Part shown: in pieces, positions 1 to 6,550 of the stretch
How positions within the stretch are numbered: the stretch's first letter is position 1
Layout: each line of letters begins with the position of its first letter
From: Candidatus Falkowiibacteriota bacterium
GTDB lineage: Bacteria > Patescibacteriota > Patescibacteriia > Patescibacteriales > UBA12075
Assembly: GCA_003647675.1 (NCBI GenBank)
Contig: QMNH01000025.1
Coordinates: 1-9,748 of the forward strand
Direction: 5' to 3'
DNA length: 9,748 nucleotides
Translations under genes and position numbers: made by a program
Notes under the pieces: generated by a model
Told to the model about the DNA's origin: nothing
What the model saw: only the letters and a program-made list of their open reading frames with translations
Databases searched by the model: none

Positions 1-69
1 ATAATTGAAAAAATTAAAGAAAATAAAAATGAACAAAAAGGGGAGTTTGTGGTGGTGATAGGGAAATAA
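1..69 (+). CDS. rsmI: C-terminal end of probable 16S rRNA (cytidine-2'-O)-methyltransferase RsmI (partial)
   Basis: The frame is open from base 1 and ends at TAA 67-69, giving 22 residues that end KGEFVVVIGK. RsmI proteins typically end in a strand of the form KGE-(F/M)-V-(L/V)-(V/I), so the tail fits. The family 2'-O-methylates a cytidine of 16S rRNA using SAM. The neighbour supports the call, because in Firmicutes the RsmI gene (yabC) lies just upstream of metS and tatD, and here metG follows 85 bases downstream. Only the last strand is visible, with no catalytic residues, so the call rests on a short motif and on context. Confidence 0.6.
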   Translation: MIEKIKENKNEQKGEFVVVIGK

Positions 70-75
70 GATAGT

Positions 76-103
76 ATAAAGTATTAAGCATAAAGTATTA
101 AGC
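76..103. repeat. Two tandem copies of a 14-bp unit in the rsmI-metG spacer
   Basis: The unit ATAAAGTATTAAGC occurs twice head to tail (76-89 and 90-103) with no mismatch. It lies between the rsmI stop and the metG start. It may be a simple slippage duplication. I see no hairpin or convincing promoter attached to it. Confidence 0.85.
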
Positions 104-154
104 ACAAGTATTTGTTCCTCTTATTGTTTATCTATTATTACTAAAACGTTTAAT

Positions 155-1732
155 ATGAATAAAAAATTTTATATAACTACTCCGATTTATTATGTGAACG
201 ATAAGCCGCATATCGGGCATACTTATACTACGGTAGTGGCTGACGCGCTGGCGCGGTTTCACCGTATGATTGGCGATAATACGTTTTTTTCCGCTGGAAC
301 CGATGAACATGGGGCAAAAATAGAAACAAAGGCAAAAGAGTTTGGGAAAAAACCGAAAGAGTTTGTTGATGAAGTATCTGCCCATTTTCAGTTTATGTGG
401 GATGAATTAAACATATCTAACGACGGTTTTATCCGGACTACAGACGAAAAACATAAAGAAGCGGTTAGGAATGCCCTGCTTATAATGAAACAGAACGGGG
501 ATATTTATTTGGGAAAATATAAGGGGCTTTATTGCCAGGGCTGTGAGCAGTTTTTACACGAAAAAGATTTAATTGACGGACTATGCCCGGATCATCGGGT
601 AAAGCCGGAGCTACTTAGCGAAGAAACTTATATGTTTCGGATGTCTAATTATTCGGACGTTTTGCTTAAAAAGATCGAAAGTGATGAATTAAAAATCCGG
701 CCCGAATCAAGAAAAAACGAAATTTTAAGTTTTTATAAAAATGAAGGATTGAAAGATATCTCTTTTTCGCGAAAAAATGTTAAGTGGGGAATACTGCTGC
801 CGTGGCGGGCCAGCCACACGGCGTACGTTTGGGCGGACGCGTTTTTGAATTACCTGACAATTCTTGGCTGGAATGGAATAGAAGGCGAGTTTTCTTCCTC
901 TTACCAAAAGGGAGATGCCCGGAGGGCAGAGGGGGTTTTTTGGCCGCCAGAACTTCAACTCATGAGCAAAGATATATTAAGGGTGCATGCTACGATTTGG
1001 CCGGCCATGCTTTTGTCTTTGGGACTGCCGCTTCCCAAACAAATATTTGTCCACGGTTTTTTTATGGTAGACGGCCACAAGATGAGCAAATCTATCGGTA
1101 ACGTAATAAGGCCTGAGGAGCTAATAAATAAATACGGCGTTGACGGCACGCGGTACTTATTGATCAGCTCGACAACTTTGGGTCGGGATAGCGATGTTTC
1201 CTTTAATAAATTTGACGAAAAATTTAACGCGGATTTAGCTAATGGTTTGGGTAATTTAACTGCCCGCTCTTTGGCATTAGCCATAAAAATGAAAAAAGCC
1301 GGCATAAATCCGGTTAAAACCAAGGGGTCAGCTGAAAAAATTAATGATAAAATATTTGACCATCGCGTTGATTTGATGTGGGAATCTTTTATAAGACTGT
1401 TAAATAATACGGAGATTGACAAGGCCTTGGAATTAGTCATGGTTCAAGTAAAGTTTTTGGATAATTATTTAACCTTAACTAAACCCTGGGAAATGGAAGT
1501 TGATAAAAGTAAATATTTAGGGCAGGTAATTTATAATGTTTTAGAGCGCTTGCGCCATATCGCTTTGATGTTATGGCCTTTTATGCCGGAAACAGCGGAA
1601 AGGATTTGGTATTGCCTAGGGTTGAATCCGACTGACGAAATGAAGAAAGATTTTAAAAAAACGCGAGAATGGGGCGGATTAAAAATTAAAACAAAAATTA
1701 AAAAAAGCAGTCCGCTTTTCCCACGGATTTAA
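155..1732 (+). CDS. metG: Methionyl-tRNA synthetase
   Basis: This cytoplasmic class I aminoacyl-tRNA synthetase charges tRNA-Met with methionine using ATP. The protein has 525 residues. The N-terminal strand FYITTPIYYVN is followed by the HIGH signature at residues 19-22. A zinc knuckle with C127, C130, C144 and H147 fits the single-knuckle, Thermus-like type of MetRS. The signature KMSKS is at 309-313 and precedes the helical anticodon-binding domain (WPFMPETAERIW near 474-485). The tail ending PLFPRI is typical of short MetRS forms. There is no C-terminal Trbp111-type tRNA-binding domain, so this is the compact form. Residues about 247-261 (SSSYQKGDARRAEGV) form an extra loop before the conserved W-P and KDILR-H segments and are encoded by a GC-rich hairpin segment described separately. 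The ATG at 155 gives the canonical N-terminus, and no Shine-Dalgarno motif precedes it. Confidence 0.97.
   Translation: MNKKFYITTPIYYVNDKPHIGHTYTTVVADALARFHRMIGDNTFFSAGTDEHGAKIETKAKEFGKKPKEFVDEVSAHFQFMWDELNISNDGFIRTTDEKHKEAVRNALLIMKQNGDIYLGKYKGLYCQGCEQFLHEKDLIDGLCPDHRVKPELLSEETYMFRMSNYSDVLLKKIESDELKIRPESRKNEILSFYKNEGLKDISFSRKNVKWGILLPWRASHTAYVWADAFLNYLTILGWNGIEGEFSSSYQKGDARRAEGVFWPPELQLMSKDILRVHATIWPAMLLSLGLPLPKQIFVHGFFMVDGHKMSKSIGNVIRPEELINKYGVDGTRYLLISSTTLGRDSDVSFNKFDEKFNADLANGLGNLTARSLALAIKMKKAGINPVKTKGSAEKINDKIFDHRVDLMWESFIRLLNNTEIDKALELVMVQVKFLDNYLTLTKPWEMEVDKSKYLGQVIYNVLERLRHIALMLWPFMPETAERIWYCLGLNPTDEMKKDFKKTREWGGLKIKTKIKKSSPLFPRI
893..940. repeat. GC-rich double-hairpin segment inserted in frame within metG
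   Basis: This segment interrupts metG between the conserved 'GWNG' and 'FWPPELQL' regions and encodes about 15 extra residues. One hairpin has arms at 894-902 and 906-914 (CTTCCTCTT against AAAAGGGAG, with one wobble and one mismatch). A second, perfect one has arms 916-920 and 924-928 (TGCCC and GGGCA). The stretch is purine- and GC-rich compared with the A/T-rich gene around it. It resembles the short palindromic repeats that occur dispersed in candidate-phylum genomes and the in-frame palindromic elements of Rickettsia. Only one copy is in this window, so its repeat status is an inference. Confidence 0.55.
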
Positions 1733-1756
1733 TTATCTTACTAATTAGTAATTATA

Positions 1757-2275
1757 ATGATAAGCATTATAGACGCTATTTTATTAATACTTTTATCCGG
1801 CTTTGTTTTTTATGGATTATTTTTCGGATTAATCCGCACTTTCGGCGCTTTTCTAGGTGTTATTGTCGGCGCGATACTGGCTAGCCGGTTTTACTTATTG
1901 GCGGCGGACATTATTGAACCGATTTTTTTCGGTTATGGGAGCCTAGGAAAGGTTATTACTTTCCTTGTTTTATTTTCTTTGATTAACCGTTTGGTAGGTT
2001 TGGGTTTTTATTTAATAGAAAAGGCTTTTAATATAATATCTATTATTCCTTTTTTAAAGACGATTAACCGTTTGGGCGGGGCAGTGCTTGGATTTTTAAC
2101 TGGTGGGCTTGCGATTGGCTTGGTTTTATTCGTAATTTCCCGGTATGCGTTACTAGAGCATTGGATTGGAAAATGGCTGGTTGGCTCTAAATTAGTACCT
2201 ATGTTTTTAAAATTTAATGATATGTTATTACCGCTTTTGCCTGAAATGTTAAAGAAATTGCAGAGCCTTATTTAA
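1757..2275 (+). CDS. CvpA-family integral membrane protein
   Basis: This 172-residue, very hydrophobic protein has the layout of the CvpA (colicin V production) family. Likely membrane segments are at residues 4-25, 29-49, 62-87 and 104-128, followed by a C-terminal amphipathic part. Typical features are an acidic residue early in helix 1 (IIDAILL), the glycine-rich helix-2 start G-L-I-R-T-F-G-A-F-L-G and a Gly-rich fourth helix (RLGGAVLGFLTGGL). CvpA proteins act in the inner membrane. They have been linked to colicin export and envelope stress or purine-related phenotypes, but their biochemical role is not settled. The gene starts 24 bases after metG and is probably co-transcribed with it. 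The start lacks a Shine-Dalgarno motif. Confidence 0.8.
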   Translation: MISIIDAILLILLSGFVFYGLFFGLIRTFGAFLGVIVGAILASRFYLLAADIIEPIFFGYGSLGKVITFLVLFSLINRLVGLGFYLIEKAFNIISIIPFLKTINRLGGAVLGFLTGGLAIGLVLFVISRYALLEHWIGKWLVGSKLVPMFLKFNDMLLPLLPEMLKKLQSLI

Positions 2276-2331
2276 TAAAATATTAGTAAAAAATGAAAAA
2301 AGCGGAGATAATAAAATAATTAAAAGAGCAA

Positions 2332-2952
2332 ATGGAAAAAATAAAAATTGATTTAGAAAATATAAAGAAGGAAGATGTAGCGCTTGTAGTTAAATACTTA
2401 AGGGAAGGTGGGGTGGTGGTTTTGCCGACAGATACTGTTTACGGATTGCATTGCGACGCTAATAGCCTAACCGCTATTCGAAAAATATATAAAATTAAAA
2501 AAAAGACCAAGCAAAAGCCGTTGCTAATTTTAGTTAATAGCATGGCGATGCTGGAAAAATATTGTTTTTTAAGCAGGAACCAGAAAAAAATTATTAATAA
2601 AAACATAAAGCAAAAAAACAGAGCTGAAACCGTTGTCTTAAAAAGCCGAAAAGTATTGCCCTTGGAAATAAATTATGGCCTGGACAGTCAGGCGGTCAGA
2701 CTGTTGTCTAAACTATCCAATTCTTTTAGATCTGATTTTATTAGAACTGTAATAAAAAAGCTAGGAACGCCTTTAGTCTCAACCAGCTTAAATATTTCAG
2801 AAAAAAAACCTTTAAATGACCCAGAAAGCGTTTTAGGATATTTTAAGACAGATAAGCCGGATTTAGCGGTAGACGCGGGTAGAATTCTAGGAAAACCCTC
2901 CAGAATATTGGATATAAGAGAGCGGAAAATAATAAATGTATTAAGAGAATAA
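2332..2952 (+). CDS. tsaC: Threonylcarbamoyl-AMP synthase (YrdC/TsaC/Sua5 family)
   Basis: The family makes threonylcarbamoyl-AMP from threonine, bicarbonate and ATP. This is the first step of the t6A37 modification of ANN-decoding tRNAs. The 206-residue protein carries the YrdC domain only, with no C-terminal Sua5 domain. Visible motifs are PTDTVYGL at 32-39, the Lys-rich nucleotide-binding stretch KIKKKTKQKPLLILV at 54-68, AVRL at 121-124, the signature STSLNIS at 150-156 (usually STSAN) and DAG...KPSRILDI at 181-195. The changes in the last two motifs are modest. The gene follows cvpA by 56 bases. The ATG at 2332 places the conserved domain at normal depth. A palindromic repeat starts 18 bases after its stop. 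Confidence 0.9.
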   Translation: MEKIKIDLENIKKEDVALVVKYLREGGVVVLPTDTVYGLHCDANSLTAIRKIYKIKKKTKQKPLLILVNSMAMLEKYCFLSRNQKKIINKNIKQKNRAETVVLKSRKVLPLEINYGLDSQAVRLLSKLSNSFRSDFIRTVIKKLGTPLVSTSLNISEKKPLNDPESVLGYFKTDKPDLAVDAGRILGKPSRILDIRERKIINVLRE

Positions 2953-2970
2953 TTATTTTAAAATCATAAG

Positions 2971-3132
2971 TAGTTAGTATGTAAAAACTGGTACGAAGTT
3001 AAGAATTTGAGATTTTCGCAGATTTTTTATAAAATTTTTTGAAGTGATATGGTAATATCAGCGAAAACAATTTTATAAAAAATATGTGAAAATATTAATT
3101 TTTAAGCCGTGCTAGTTTTTACACATTAACTA
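2971..3132. mobile_element. 162-bp imperfect palindrome, MITE-like repeat (complete copy)
   Basis: The two halves are near reverse complements. The left end TAGTTAGTATGTAAAAACTG matches the reverse complement of the right end, TAGTTAATGTGTAAAAACTA. The similarity continues through the shared block ATTTTTTATAAAATT to the centre, TGATAT-GGTA-ATATCA (3045-3060). No reading frame of use is present. The first 97 bases recur at 9652-9748 with 88/97 identity. Both termini are TA, which would fit a TA target duplication of the Tc1/mariner/IS630 type, but this is inference. As RNA, many arm differences are G-U wobbles, so a very long hairpin would form. Alternatives are a dispersed structured RNA or a bidirectional transcription-end element. 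Confidence 0.75.
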
Positions 3133-3168
3133 AGTAAATAAAAGTTGAAAATTAGCTAAATTAATTAG

Positions 3169-3212
3169 GGCTTGCTTATTTTTGAATTTCTTATTAAAAT
3201 ATAGAGTAAGCC
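3169..3212 (+). other. Imperfect hairpin upstream of the small ORF
   Basis: GGCTTGCTT (3169-3177) pairs with GAGTAAGCC (3204-3212) with one or two wobbles, and further T/A pairing is possible inside. It overlaps the candidate promoter, so at most one of the two readings may be meaningful. There is no T run after the stem to make it a terminator. Confidence 0.35.
3172..3200 (+). promoter_or_regulatory. Candidate sigma70-type promoter for the small ORF and tatD
   Basis: A TTGCTT hexamer (3172-3177) is followed by a 17-base spacer and TAAAAT (3195-3200). The -10 matches consensus at 5 of 6 and the -35 at only 3 of 6. The same -10 word occurs in the stronger promoter at 4295-4300. It lies 56 bases upstream of the small ORF start. 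In A/T-rich DNA such matches arise by chance, so support is modest. Confidence 0.35.
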
Positions 3213-3255
3213 ATTAAAGAAGGGTTATTTTAATAAATTAAGTTTAAAGAAAACT

Positions 3256-3387
3256 ATGGGATTTTTAGATTCAATCAAAAAATTATTTGGCAAAAAAGAA
3301 GAAGAACCTCAAACAGAACAACAAAGCGAGCCTACTGAAGCTCCGACAGAAGAAGCTTCAACGGACGAAAATCAATCAGCCCAATAA
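3256..3387 (+). CDS. Small protein with amphipathic N-terminal helix and acidic tail (43 aa), function unknown
   Basis: ATG 3256 to TAA 3385-3387 encodes 43 residues. The first 14 (MGFLDSIKKLFGKK) form a plausible amphipathic, Lys-bearing helix, with F3, L4, I7, L10 and F11 on one side. It resembles membrane-targeting N-termini such as that of FtsY. The remaining residues are almost all Glu, Gln, Thr, Ser, Pro and Ala (EEEPQTEQQSEPTEAPTEE and onward), which suggests an acidic disordered tail. The strong split in composition and clean codon use argue for a real gene. It stands 36 bases upstream of tatD in the same direction, so co-transcription is likely. I do not recognise a named family. A peripheral membrane or adaptor role is only a guess. 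Confidence 0.6.
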   Translation: MGFLDSIKKLFGKKEEEPQTEQQSEPTEAPTEEASTDENQSAQ

Positions 3388-3423
3388 TCCTAACTGCTAA
3401 CTATTCATATATAATTAAATACC

Positions 3424-4263
3424 ATGTTTATAGACACGCACGCGCATGTTAATTTTAGTTTTTTTAAAAATGACGCGGACAAAGTTATACAAAACGCGTT
3501 AAATGAAAATACTTGGATAATTAATGTCGGCGTGGATTATAAAACCTCTAAAAGAACCCTGGAATACGCCAATAAGTATGAAAAAGGCGTATTTGCGGCC
3601 GTCGGGCTCCATCCAATGCATTTAGCGTCTATACGCGCCCAGGGTGATGATTACGATTTTACAACCAGAGGCGAGGAATTTAATTATGATATTTATGAAA
3701 AGCTGGCAAAATTTGAAAAGGCTGTGGCTATAGGCGAAGTTGGACTGGATTATTATCATTTGGAAAATTCAGAGGATATTAATAAGCAAAAAGATAAACA
3801 AAAACATGCCTTCAAACTACAGCTAATGCTTGCTCGCCGGCTGGATTTACCGGTTATTATCCATTGCCGGCAGGCTCACGATGATTTAATTGATATTTTA
3901 AGCGATTTCAGAAAAGAAAACATAGAGTTAATTCCGAAAAATAAGCCTTGGGGGGTTATGCATTGTTTTTCCGGAGACGAAGATTTGGCCTGGAAATATT
4001 TTTCTTTAGGCATGCTTATTTCTTTTACCGGACTTATTACTTTTTCCCGGCAATGGGATGATTTAATCAGAAAATTGCCTCATGATAAGTTTATGATTGA
4101 AACCGATTGCCCCTTTATGACTCCAGAGCCCTACAGGGGCAAGAGAAATGAGCCTATATTAGTAAAGTATGTGGCTAAACGTATTGCTGAAATTAAAAAA
4201 TTGCCCTTAGAGAAAGTTGCTCAAATTACAACGGAAAACGCCAGAAAATTTTTCAATATATAA
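3424..4263 (+). CDS. tatD: TatD-family metal-dependent hydrolase (DNase)
   Basis: This is a 279-residue TIM-barrel amidohydrolase-fold protein. TatD enzymes are cytoplasmic metal-dependent nucleases (3'-5' exonuclease activity is known for E. coli TatD). The metal ligands are visible: H6 and H8 in FIDTHAHVN, E105 in AIGEVGLDYY, H147 in PVIIHCR, H180 in VMHCFSG and D228 in IETDCP. The C-terminal motif PYRGKRNEP (237-245) and the ending ENARKFF are typical. It is somewhat longer than the roughly 260 residues common in the family, because of the loop around residues 70-95 after GLHPMH. In Firmicutes tatD (yabD) follows metS, matching the neighbourhood here. The gene ends 10 bases before the ATP synthase promoter. 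No Shine-Dalgarno motif precedes ATG 3424. Confidence 0.95.
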   Translation: MFIDTHAHVNFSFFKNDADKVIQNALNENTWIINVGVDYKTSKRTLEYANKYEKGVFAAVGLHPMHLASIRAQGDDYDFTTRGEEFNYDIYEKLAKFEKAVAIGEVGLDYYHLENSEDINKQKDKQKHAFKLQLMLARRLDLPVIIHCRQAHDDLIDILSDFRKENIELIPKNKPWGVMHCFSGDEDLAWKYFSLGMLISFTGLITFSRQWDDLIRKLPHDKFMIETDCPFMTPEPYRGKRNEPILVKYVAKRIAEIKKLPLEKVAQITTENARKFFNI

Positions 4264-4272
4264 AAATTAGGG

Positions 4273-4300
4273 TTGACAATTTGGTTATTTTGGTTAAAAT
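4273..4300 (+). promoter_or_regulatory. Sigma70-type promoter of the atp operon
   Basis: A perfect -35 TTGACA (4273-4278) is followed by a 16-base spacer and a -10 TAAAAT (4295-4300, 5 of 6). Transcription would start near 4307, leaving a leader of nearly 60 bases before the first gene of the operon. It begins 10 bases after the tatD stop, as expected for a new transcription unit. This is the best promoter match I found in the window. Confidence 0.75.
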
Positions 4301-4330
4301 TTATATATAGGCGAAAGAACGTATAAACCA

Positions 4331-4348
4331 AGGAAGCTTATGCTTCTT
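4331..4348 (+). other. Small hairpin in the atp operon leader
   Basis: AGGAAGC (4331-4337) pairs with GCTTCTT (4342-4348) across a TTAT loop, giving a 7-bp stem with one G-U pair. A T-rich but interrupted stretch (ATTTATTTTA) follows. It could be a weak attenuator or an mRNA 5' stabiliser ahead of the first start codon. The T run is too broken for a confident terminator call. Confidence 0.45.
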
Positions 4349-4364
4349 ATTTATTTTAGCTTAA

Positions 4365-4640
4365 ATGGCAGATAAGGACATGGGAGAAGAAAACAATAAG
4401 AGCGCCTGGTGGCAGCCGGCGGTTTTTATGTTTTTACGATTGTCTGTCTGGATAGCAACCCCGGTTTTACTGGCGGTTTTTTTTGGAAAATGGCTTGATA
4501 AAATACTTGGAACCGAACCATGGCTGTTTCTCGTGCTGGTCGGGACTGCTTTTTTAGCTTCTATGTTCATTTTAGCGAGAGAAGTTACTAAAGAATATAA
4601 TAAAATAGAAGATAAAAATAATAAAAACAGTAAAAGCTAA
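4365..4640 (+). CDS. atpZ: AtpZ/AtpI-like F-type ATPase accessory membrane protein
   Basis: This 91-residue protein is first in the ATP synthase operon. It has a charged N-terminus, two membrane helices (about residues 19-41 and 53-72) joined by a short loop containing GKWLDKILGTEP, and a charged Lys/Asn-rich tail. Two helices with a G-x-W-L-D loop fit the AtpZ-type 'ATPase gene 1' family rather than the longer, four-helix AtpI. These proteins are thought to aid c-ring assembly or Mg2+/Ca2+ movement and are not part of the finished enzyme. ATG 4365 is used as the start, and M6 (ATG 4380) is a possible alternative. Neither has a well-placed Shine-Dalgarno motif. Ten bases separate it from atpB. 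Confidence 0.8.
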   Translation: MADKDMGEENNKSAWWQPAVFMFLRLSVWIATPVLLAVFFGKWLDKILGTEPWLFLVLVGTAFLASMFILAREVTKEYNKIEDKNNKNSKS

Positions 4641-4650
4641 TATTTTCTAT

Positions 4651-5508
4651 ATGGATAACGCGAGCGAAATAACAACTGGCCATAATTTAGAAGCGATGCA
4701 GACCGAAGTTCAGCATGAGCATACTCTTTTCGCGGAACCACTTTTTAATATCGGTAGTTTTACCGTCACAAATTCTATTTTTAATTCCTGGATGGTAGTT
4801 ATTGTTTTGATTTTAGTAAGTTTGGCCGTGAAGTCAAAAATAAAGGAAATTCCCCGGGGCTTGCAAAATGTTTTTGAAATGATAATTGAGTGGTTTTTGG
4901 GTATTTTTGATACAATTACCGGTTCGCGCGCGCGTTCGCTTAAATTTTTTCCGTTAGTTTTTTCTTTTTTTATTTTTATTTTAATTTCAAATTGGATAGG
5001 CTTATTGCCGGGTATCGGTTCAATTGGTAAAATAAGCATGCATGAGGGGCACCGGGTTTTTATTCCTTTTTTTCGTGGCGGAACGGCTGATTTTAATACG
5101 ACCCTGGCTTTAGCTATTATCGGTGTTGTATTTTCCCATATTTTTGGCGTAGCAACTGTAGGAATTTGGAAGCATATAAATAAATTTATAAACATTAAAG
5201 CGCTAATAGAAATACCTAAAAAAGTTAAAAAAGATTCGACGGTTTTATTTGTCAATCCGATTAATGTTTTTGTTGGTTTTATTGAAATTATAGGCGAGTT
5301 TGCCAAAGTGGCATCGCTTTCATTCCGGCTTTTCGGAAATATATATGCCGGCGAGGTATTGCTGGCATCCATGGCTGCGATATTTGCTTTCGGTCTGCCG
5401 GTTCCATTTATATTTTTGGAAGTAATTGTCGGCTTGGTGCAGGCATTAATATTCGCAATGCTGATATTGTCATACTTAGTAATGATGACCAGCGTGGAAG
5501 AACATTAA
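4651..5508 (+). CDS. atpB: F-type ATP synthase subunit a
   Basis: Subunit a is the membrane stator that forms the proton half-channels against the c-ring. The 285-residue protein is strongly hydrophobic after residue 40. The key signature SLSFRLFGNIYAGE carries the essential arginine at R226 (equivalent to E. coli R210) followed by N230. Further conserved residues are E215 in the preceding IIGEFAK segment and Q264 in GLVQALIFAMLILSYL near the end. The N-terminal 30 residues are polar and His/Glu-containing, as is common in bacterial a subunits. An unusually basic loop (IEIPKKVKKD, 187-196) precedes the last helices. A 25-bp inverted repeat lies between this gene and atpE. Confidence 0.96.
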   Translation: MDNASEITTGHNLEAMQTEVQHEHTLFAEPLFNIGSFTVTNSIFNSWMVVIVLILVSLAVKSKIKEIPRGLQNVFEMIIEWFLGIFDTITGSRARSLKFFPLVFSFFIFILISNWIGLLPGIGSIGKISMHEGHRVFIPFFRGGTADFNTTLALAIIGVVFSHIFGVATVGIWKHINKFINIKALIEIPKKVKKDSTVLFVNPINVFVGFIEIIGEFAKVASLSFRLFGNIYAGEVLLASMAAIFAFGLPVPFIFLEVIVGLVQALIFAMLILSYLVMMTSVEEH

Positions 5509-5519
5509 CTAGTTAATAA

Positions 5520-5583
5520 AGTTTATAAAGTAAAAAGTTGAAAGTAAAACTCTTTATAACTTTCTACTTTTTACTTTATAACT
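5520..5583 (+). other. Long inverted repeat between atpB and atpE
   Basis: The left arm 5520-5545 (AGTTTATAAAGTAAAAAGTT, then GAAAGT) is the reverse complement of 5559-5583 apart from one extra T and one mismatch. The 13-base loop is AAACTCTTTATAA-like. The hairpin would occupy nearly the whole spacer, ending 10 bases before the atpE start. It could block 3' decay, mark an RNA processing site, or tune translation of atpE, whose product is needed in many copies. Confidence 0.75.
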
Positions 5584-5587
5584 ATAA

Positions 5588-5806
<219 letters not shown>

Positions 5807-5824
5807 TTTTGGCGGTTTTACGGA

Positions 5825-5849
5825 CTGCTTCATCATTATGATGGAGCAG
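5825..5849 (+). other. Near-perfect palindrome after atpE
   Basis: CTGCTTCATCAT and ATGATGGAGCAG flank a single central T, with one T-G wobble, so a stem of 9 to 11 bp would form 18 bases after the atpE stop. It is followed by GGGGCAAAGCCGGC rather than T residues, so it is not a classic terminator. A 3' stabiliser for atpE mRNA is a reasonable reading. Confidence 0.65.
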
Positions 5850-5889
5850 GGGCAAAGCCGGCAGGAGTTATTAGTAGATCAGTAAATTA

Positions 5890-5983
5890 GTTAATTAGAA
5901 ATCAATCAATTAAAGTTAATATCTATAAAATCTAATTAACAAATTAACAAATCCCTAATTAACCAATTTTTAATTAACCAATT
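5890..5983. repeat. AATTAAC-rich repeats and inverted repeat upstream of atpF
   Basis: GTTAATTAGA (5890-5899) and TCTAATTAAC (5931-5940) are perfect inverted repeats. TAATTAACCAATT occurs twice directly (5956-5968 and 5971-5983), and further AATTAAC words fill the gap. With the palindrome at 5825-5849 this accounts for most of the 189-base atpE-atpF spacer, which holds no gene. Confidence 0.7.
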
Positions 5984-5995
5984 AACTATAACCAC

Positions 5996-6487
5996 ATGGA
6001 CGCGTTAATAGAGACATTTCATATTGACATAAAGCTTTTGATAGCCCAAGCCGTTAATTTCGCAATTGTAATTTCGGTTTTGTATTTTTTTATTTTAAAA
6101 CCTTTAATAAAAACCATGAAAGACAGAACCGTTAAAATTGAAAAAAGCATGGTTGACGCCGAAAAAATTGAAGAGCGGCTAAAAAAAACCGAAGTTGAGC
6201 ATAAAGAAACGATTAAAAAAGCTAAAAAAGAAGCAAATGCTATTTTGGAAAAAGCCCAGAATTTAGCTAACGAGAAAAAAGACAAAATGATTATTAAGGC
6301 CAAAGAAGAGATCGGGCAAATAATTAACGAGGAAAAAGCTAAAGTTCAGCAGGAAAAAGCGGCCACTCTAAGAGAGATAAAGTCCGAAATTGCCGGCCTA
6401 GTGGTTGCTACAACCGAAAGAGTGCTAGAGGAAAAATTAGATTCTAAGGCCGACAAAGATTTAATCAAAAAAATTGTAAAATCATAA
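5996..6487 (+). CDS. atpF: F-type ATP synthase subunit b
   Basis: Subunit b forms the peripheral stalk that holds the catalytic head to subunit a. The 163-residue protein has one N-terminal membrane helix (about 13-35, LLIAQAVNFAIVISVLYFFI) with the conserved N-F near its middle. It is followed by K-P-L and then a long, highly charged Lys/Glu/Ala coiled coil from about 40 to 135. The segment EIAGLVVATTERVLEEKLD (131-149) is the typical delta-binding end. Length is close to the usual 156-170. It lies between atpE and atpH as expected. The long A/T-rich spacer upstream and the lack of a Shine-Dalgarno motif are noted separately. Confidence 0.95.
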   Translation: MDALIETFHIDIKLLIAQAVNFAIVISVLYFFILKPLIKTMKDRTVKIEKSMVDAEKIEERLKKTEVEHKETIKKAKKEANAILEKAQNLANEKKDKMIIKAKEEIGQIINEEKAKVQQEKAATLREIKSEIAGLVVATTERVLEEKLDSKADKDLIKKIVKS

Positions 6488-6499
6488 TCCGAATCTCTC

Positions 6500-6528
6500 T
6501 ACGTTTCGCGTGAGCCTTGCGAAGCGTA
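6500..6528 (+). other. Hairpin between atpF and atpH
   Basis: TACGTTTCGC (6500-6509) pairs along its full length with GCGAAGCGTA (6519-6528), with one G-U pair and a 9-base loop. It sits 12 bases after the atpF stop and 22 bases before the atpH start. It is more GC-rich than its surroundings and has no T run after it. Confidence 0.75.
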
Positions 6529-6550
6529 AATAAATTAGAATTATATATAT

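Larger units (their letters stand above)
3133..3255. other. Remainder of the gene-poor gap upstream of the small ORF
   Basis: The gap between tsaC and the 43-codon ORF spans 2953-3255. Apart from the palindrome it contains only a candidate promoter (3172-3200), an overlapping imperfect hairpin (3169-3212) and A/T-rich sequence. I see no tRNA or coding signal in it. Confidence 0.6.

Noticed and set aside
112..138. Possible metG promoter (TTGTTC with TATTAT)
   Set aside because: The spacer is only 15 bases and the -35 is weak. The region is too A/T-rich to support a call.
784..1101. 105-codon + strand ORF and overlapping antisense ORFs (725-958, 955-1440) inside metG
   Set aside because: They lie in other frames of a clear metG with intact signatures and show no family resemblance.
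2293..2319. Eight-codon ATG...TAA mini-ORF just upstream of tsaC as a leader peptide
   Set aside because: It is only Lys-rich A/T sequence, has no attenuator hairpin after it, and is expected by chance.
4710..5372. 220-codon antisense ORF opposite atpB
   Set aside because: It is the shadow of the conserved hydrophobic atpB gene, with a low-complexity Lys/Ile/Thr composition and no recognisable domain.
5825..5849. Rho-independent terminator after atpE
   Set aside because: The stem is good, but no T run follows it and the operon continues with atpF.
5890..5983. CRISPR-like array of AATTAAC repeats
   Set aside because: The repeats are 7-13 bases long with no uniform spacers, and there are no cas genes. 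It is low-complexity spacer sequence.
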